Of a DNA stretch of 64,000 nt, positions 61,452-64,000 are shown piece by piece; the first letter of the stretch is position 1; each line of letters opens with the position of its first letter. The DNA is from Phenylobacterium sp. (GTDB lineage Bacteria; Pseudomonadota; Alphaproteobacteria; Caulobacterales; Caulobacteraceae). Where the stretch lies: the NCBI RefSeq assembly GCF_013911965.1, contig NZ_JACESE010000015.1, positions 35,336-99,335 on the forward strand, read 5' to 3'. The notes beneath the pieces were generated by a model that saw nothing but the letters and a program-made list of their open reading frames with translations, was not told the DNA's origin and did no database searches. The position numbers and the translations under genes are program-made.

Positions 61452-61463
61452 CCGTGGTCCTTT

Positions 61464-61486
61464 CCCCTCCCCGCAAGGGGGAGGGG
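61464..61486. terminator. bidirectional GC hairpin between ligA and pepP
   Basis: CCCCTCCCC (61464-61472) pairs with GGGGAGGGG (61478-61486) around GCAAG. It lies between convergent genes and is followed by CTTT on the plus strand and a corresponding AAAGG on the other side. It is a relative of the hairpin at 27873-27895. Confidence 0.65.
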
Positions 61487-61496
61487 CTTTCAGGTG

Positions 61497-63311
61497 CTAC
61501 AGCGCCGCGCAGGCCTCGGTGAGCCAGGCCTTGACCTCGCCATCGACCAGCGGGCCGACCTCGCGCAGGACGCGGGCGTGGTAGGCGTCCATCTGGCCGC
61601 GTTCCTCCGGGCTCAGCATGTCGACCACGATCAGGCGGCGGTCGATGGGCGCGAGCGTCAGGGTTTCGAAGCCCAGCATGGGCCGCTCGCCGCCGTCGAT
61701 CTCCTTGGCCGCGGTCACATACTGCAGGTTCTCGATGCGGATGCCGTAGGCGCCTTCCTTGTAGTAGCCGGGCTCGTTGGAGACGATCATGCCGGGCTTC
61801 AGGGCCACGCTGTTCGGGGCCTTCGAGATGCGCTGCGGCCCCTCGTGGACGCCCAGATAGCTGCCGACGCCATGGCCGGTGCCGTGGTCGTAGTCGAGGC
61901 CCGCCATCCACAGCGGCGCGCGCGCCAGCGCATCCAGGGCCGAGCCGGTGGTCCCGGCCGGGAAGCGAATGCGGGCGAGCGCCAGGTGGCCCTTCAGCAC
62001 CAGGGTGAAGCGCTCGGCCATCTCGCGGGAGGGCTCGCCGATGGCGACCGTGCGGGTCACGTCGGTGGTGCCGTCCAGGTACTGGGCGCCGGAATCGACC
62101 AGCAGCAGGGAGCCGGCCTCGGTGCGCCTGTTCAGCCGCTCGGTCGGGCGGTAGTGGACGATGGCGCCGTTGGAGGCCGCGCCTGCGATGGTGTCGAAGG
62201 AGAGGTCCTTCAGCGCGCCGGTGGCCTCACGGAAGCCTTCCAGCTTGGTCACCACCGTCTTCTCGTCGGGCAGGCTCACCTGCGCCTCGGTGGCCAGCCA
62301 ATGGAGGAAGCGGGCCAGCGCCGCGCCGTCGCGCACATGGGCCTTGTGGGCGCCTTCGATCTCCACGGCGTTCTTGCAGGCCCGCGGCAGGGCGCAGGGA
62401 TCCTCGGCGCGGATGGTCTGCGCGCCGGCGCCCTCCAGGGTGTCGAAGTACCAGGCCGAGGACTGGCCGGCGTCCACCAGCACCTTCTGGCCCTTGAGGC
62501 TTGCGAGCGCGCCTTCCAGTTGGTCGGGCGTCTCCAGGCTGACCTCGTTGCCGAGCCAGGCTGGCAGGTCGGGCGTCACCTTGGCCGGGTCGAGGAAGAG
62601 GCGGGCCGAGCCGTCCTTGCGCAGGATCGCCTGGGCCAGCGGCAGGGGGCTGCGGATCACGTCGCCGCCGCGGATGTTGAACAGCCAGGCGATGGAGGCC
62701 GGGGCGGTGAGGACGGCGGCGTCCGCGCCCTTCTCGGCCACAGCCTCGCCCACCCGGGCGCGCTTGGCGCCGGACTCTTCGCCAGCGTATTCGAGCGGAT
62801 GGGGAACGACCGGGGCCTGCGGCTGGGCGGGGCGGGCGGCGCCCCAGGCGGCGTCCAGCGGGTTCTTCGCCACGGGCTTCAGCGTCGCCCCGGCCTTCTC
62901 CACCGCCGCGCGGATTCGGGCCAGCGCATCGGGGCTGTGCAGGCGCGGATCATAGCCGATGGCCTGGCCCCTGGCCGCGGCGGTCTCGAGATAGGCCGGC
63001 ACGCCGCCCTCCACGAGGTCGCGGATCTCGAACAGGCTCTCGTCCACCTGGTCGCGGACCTGCAGCGTGTAGCGCCCGTCGACGAAGACGGCGGCCTTGT
63101 CCTTCAGGATCACCGCGGCGCCGGCCGAGCCGGTGAAGCCGGTGGCCCAGGCCAGGCGGTCGTTGGCCTCGGGCAGATATTCGTTCTGGTGCTCGTCCTC
63201 ATGCGGCACGAGGAATCCGTCCAGGGCCTGCTCGGCCATGGCCTGGCGGATCAGGGGGACGTGCTTGGGGCCGAAGGAGCGGTCGGTGGTTTCATCGAAG
63301 GTCTGGCGCAT
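61497..63311 (-). CDS. aminopeptidase P family protein (M24 metallopeptidase)
   Basis: A 604-residue long-type Xaa-Pro aminopeptidase. Two creatinase-like N-terminal domains (about 1-300) precede the pita-bread M24 domain. Metal ligands appear in LLVDSGAQYLDGTTDVTRT (two Asp), GTGHGVGSYLGVHEGPQR (His) and SNEPGYY and LTLAPIDRRL (Glu region). It releases N-terminal residues next to proline in the cytoplasm. Convergent with ligA. Confidence 0.93.
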   Translation of the reverse strand: MRQTFDETTDRSFGPKHVPLIRQAMAEQALDGFLVPHEDEHQNEYLPEANDRLAWATGFTGSAGAAVILKDKAAVFVDGRYTLQVRDQVDESLFEIRDLVEGGVPAYLETAAARGQAIGYDPRLHSPDALARIRAAVEKAGATLKPVAKNPLDAAWGAARPAQPQAPVVPHPLEYAGEESGAKRARVGEAVAEKGADAAVLTAPASIAWLFNIRGGDVIRSPLPLAQAILRKDGSARLFLDPAKVTPDLPAWLGNEVSLETPDQLEGALASLKGQKVLVDAGQSSAWYFDTLEGAGAQTIRAEDPCALPRACKNAVEIEGAHKAHVRDGAALARFLHWLATEAQVSLPDEKTVVTKLEGFREATGALKDLSFDTIAGAASNGAIVHYRPTERLNRRTEAGSLLLVDSGAQYLDGTTDVTRTVAIGEPSREMAERFTLVLKGHLALARIRFPAGTTGSALDALARAPLWMAGLDYDHGTGHGVGSYLGVHEGPQRISKAPNSVALKPGMIVSNEPGYYKEGAYGIRIENLQYVTAAKEIDGGERPMLGFETLTLAPIDRRLIVVDMLSPEERGQMDAYHARVLREVGPLVDGEVKAWLTEACAAL

Positions 63312-63362
63312 GGGGAAGATTTAGGCCTCCGCGGGGCCCGGCGCCACGGGAAGTTTTGCCCG

Positions 63363-64000
63363 TCAGAGCCGGCGGTAGAGCAGGGTCGACCCATCCTCGA
63401 GCCTGCCGCGCAAACCGGCCCAGACGCCGCCTTCGTCATACCAGTTGTCGATCTCGGCCTCGCCCCGCACCGACCAGCGGGTGGCGGCGACCGTGGCGCC
63501 GGCCGCGGTCTGCACGCGCTCGCGCCCGCCCCGGGAAACGCTGACCTTCAGGAGCTTGCCGAGCTGGGGATTGAACAGCGGCCCGTCGAAGGCGGCCGTA
63601 TTCCAGTGGGTGAGGGGCGCGGTCCCGGCGGGGGCGTTCACCTGGCCGCCGGGGCCCTCGATGCGCACGCCGGCGCCGGTGGCCTCGGCGCTGACCCGCT
63701 CGCGCTTGCCGTTGGAGTTGGTCTGGGTCGAAAGGGCGGCGAAGTCGCCGTCGCGCCAGCGTTCGGTCGCCGTGTGGGTGTAGCGGAAGACGGGCACGGG
63801 GCCGAGCTTCACGATCATCTCGGCCTCGGTCGAGACGTCGACCCCGCCGCCGCTGCGGGAAAACCGCATCAGGTGCTCGCCGACGCGGTCGCCGTTGCGG
63901 AAGACGGCGAAGGCGAGCCGCCCGCCGGCCGGCGGCGCGGCGATCGCGAGCGACGGCGGAAGCGCGAGGCCGAGGCCTGCGGCCATCAGGCTGCGGCGGG
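63363..64000 (-). CDS. DUF6134 family protein, 5' end outside the window
   Basis: The visible part reads RRSLMAAGLGLALPPSLAIA and then RLAFAVFRNGDRVGEHLMRF, typical of DUF6134. An internal ATG at 63986 gives 207 residues, but the reading frame continues upstream with RRSL, a twin-arginine export signal, so the true start probably lies beyond base 64000. The mature protein has beta-rich repeats (VFRYTHTATERWRDGDF, GVWAGLRGRLEDGSTLLYRRL). It would be Tat-exported; function unknown. Confidence 0.78.
   Translation of the reverse strand, partial: RRSLMAAGLGLALPPSLAIAAPPAGGRLAFAVFRNGDRVGEHLMRFSRSGGGVDVSTEAEMIVKLGPVPVFRYTHTATERWRDGDFAALSTQTNSNGKRERVSAEATGAGVRIEGPGGQVNAPAGTAPLTHWNTAAFDGPLFNPQLGKLLKVSVSRGGRERVQTAAGATVAATRWSVRGEAEIDNWYDEGGVWAGLRGRLEDGSTLLYRRL

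Overview
The window is a roughly 70% G+C chromosomal segment from an alphaproteobacterium of the order Caulobacterales (Caulobacter/Phenylobacterium-like). The assignment rests on an FtsZ whose N-terminal core and C-terminal peptide look Caulobacter-type, on GANTC (CcrM) and CtrA-like motifs at cell-division promoters, on alphaproteobacterial LexA boxes (GTTC-N7-GTTC and its complement), and on a SigF/NrsF sigma/anti-sigma pair beside a bufferin operon, an arrangement known from Caulobacter. I see no tRNA, rRNA, CRISPR array, insertion sequence or prophage.

Left part (1-12 kb): a thiolase and a short-chain dehydrogenase, two small coupled hypothetical genes, a TonB-dependent receptor, and a soluble globin-coupled chemoreceptor. 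A minus-strand operon follows: a DUF2282 bufferin precursor (BufA), its DUF692/MNIO modifying enzyme (BufB), the DUF2063 partner (BufC) and a DoxX-like membrane protein, with a PQQ-type sugar dehydrogenase downstream. It is transcribed divergently from an ECF sigma factor and a DUF1109 anti-sigma factor. Both divergent promoters carry a perfect GTAACC-N16-CGAA element, so the system appears self-contained: metal sensing by NrsF, release of SigF, and production of a copper-sequestering peptide.

Middle part (12-31.5 kb): an orphan ModB permease, an unusually arranged MCP/Cache protein, and a MacB-like ABC exporter with a His-rich loop plus a DUF3299 protein and a small CxxC secreted protein. 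A Zur-like box lies between this operon and a divergent MerC-like gene. Then come a flavodoxin-like protein, DusA, a second TonB receptor, a GNAT/retropepsin pair, a DUF1289 protein, a small secreted protein, a phospholipase D-family enzyme tail-to-tail with an EEP-family hydrolase, two acyl-CoA dehydrogenases, an EamA transporter, a peptidoglycan amidase and a PaiB-like protein.

Right part (31.5-64 kb): the RNase P RNA gene and then a nearly complete dcw cluster: mraZ, rsmH, ftsL, ftsI, murE, murF, mraY, murD, ftsW, murG, murC, murB, an RND efflux pair, ddl, ftsQ, ftsA, ftsZ, followed by lpxC, bamD, recN and ligA. Most dcw genes overlap by 1-8 bases, indicating translational coupling; the RND pair interrupts the cluster between murB and ddl. 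Candidate LexA operators lie ahead of mraZ and recN, and CcrM/CtrA motifs lie ahead of ftsZ. The window ends with an M24 aminopeptidase P and a DUF6134 protein cut by the right edge.
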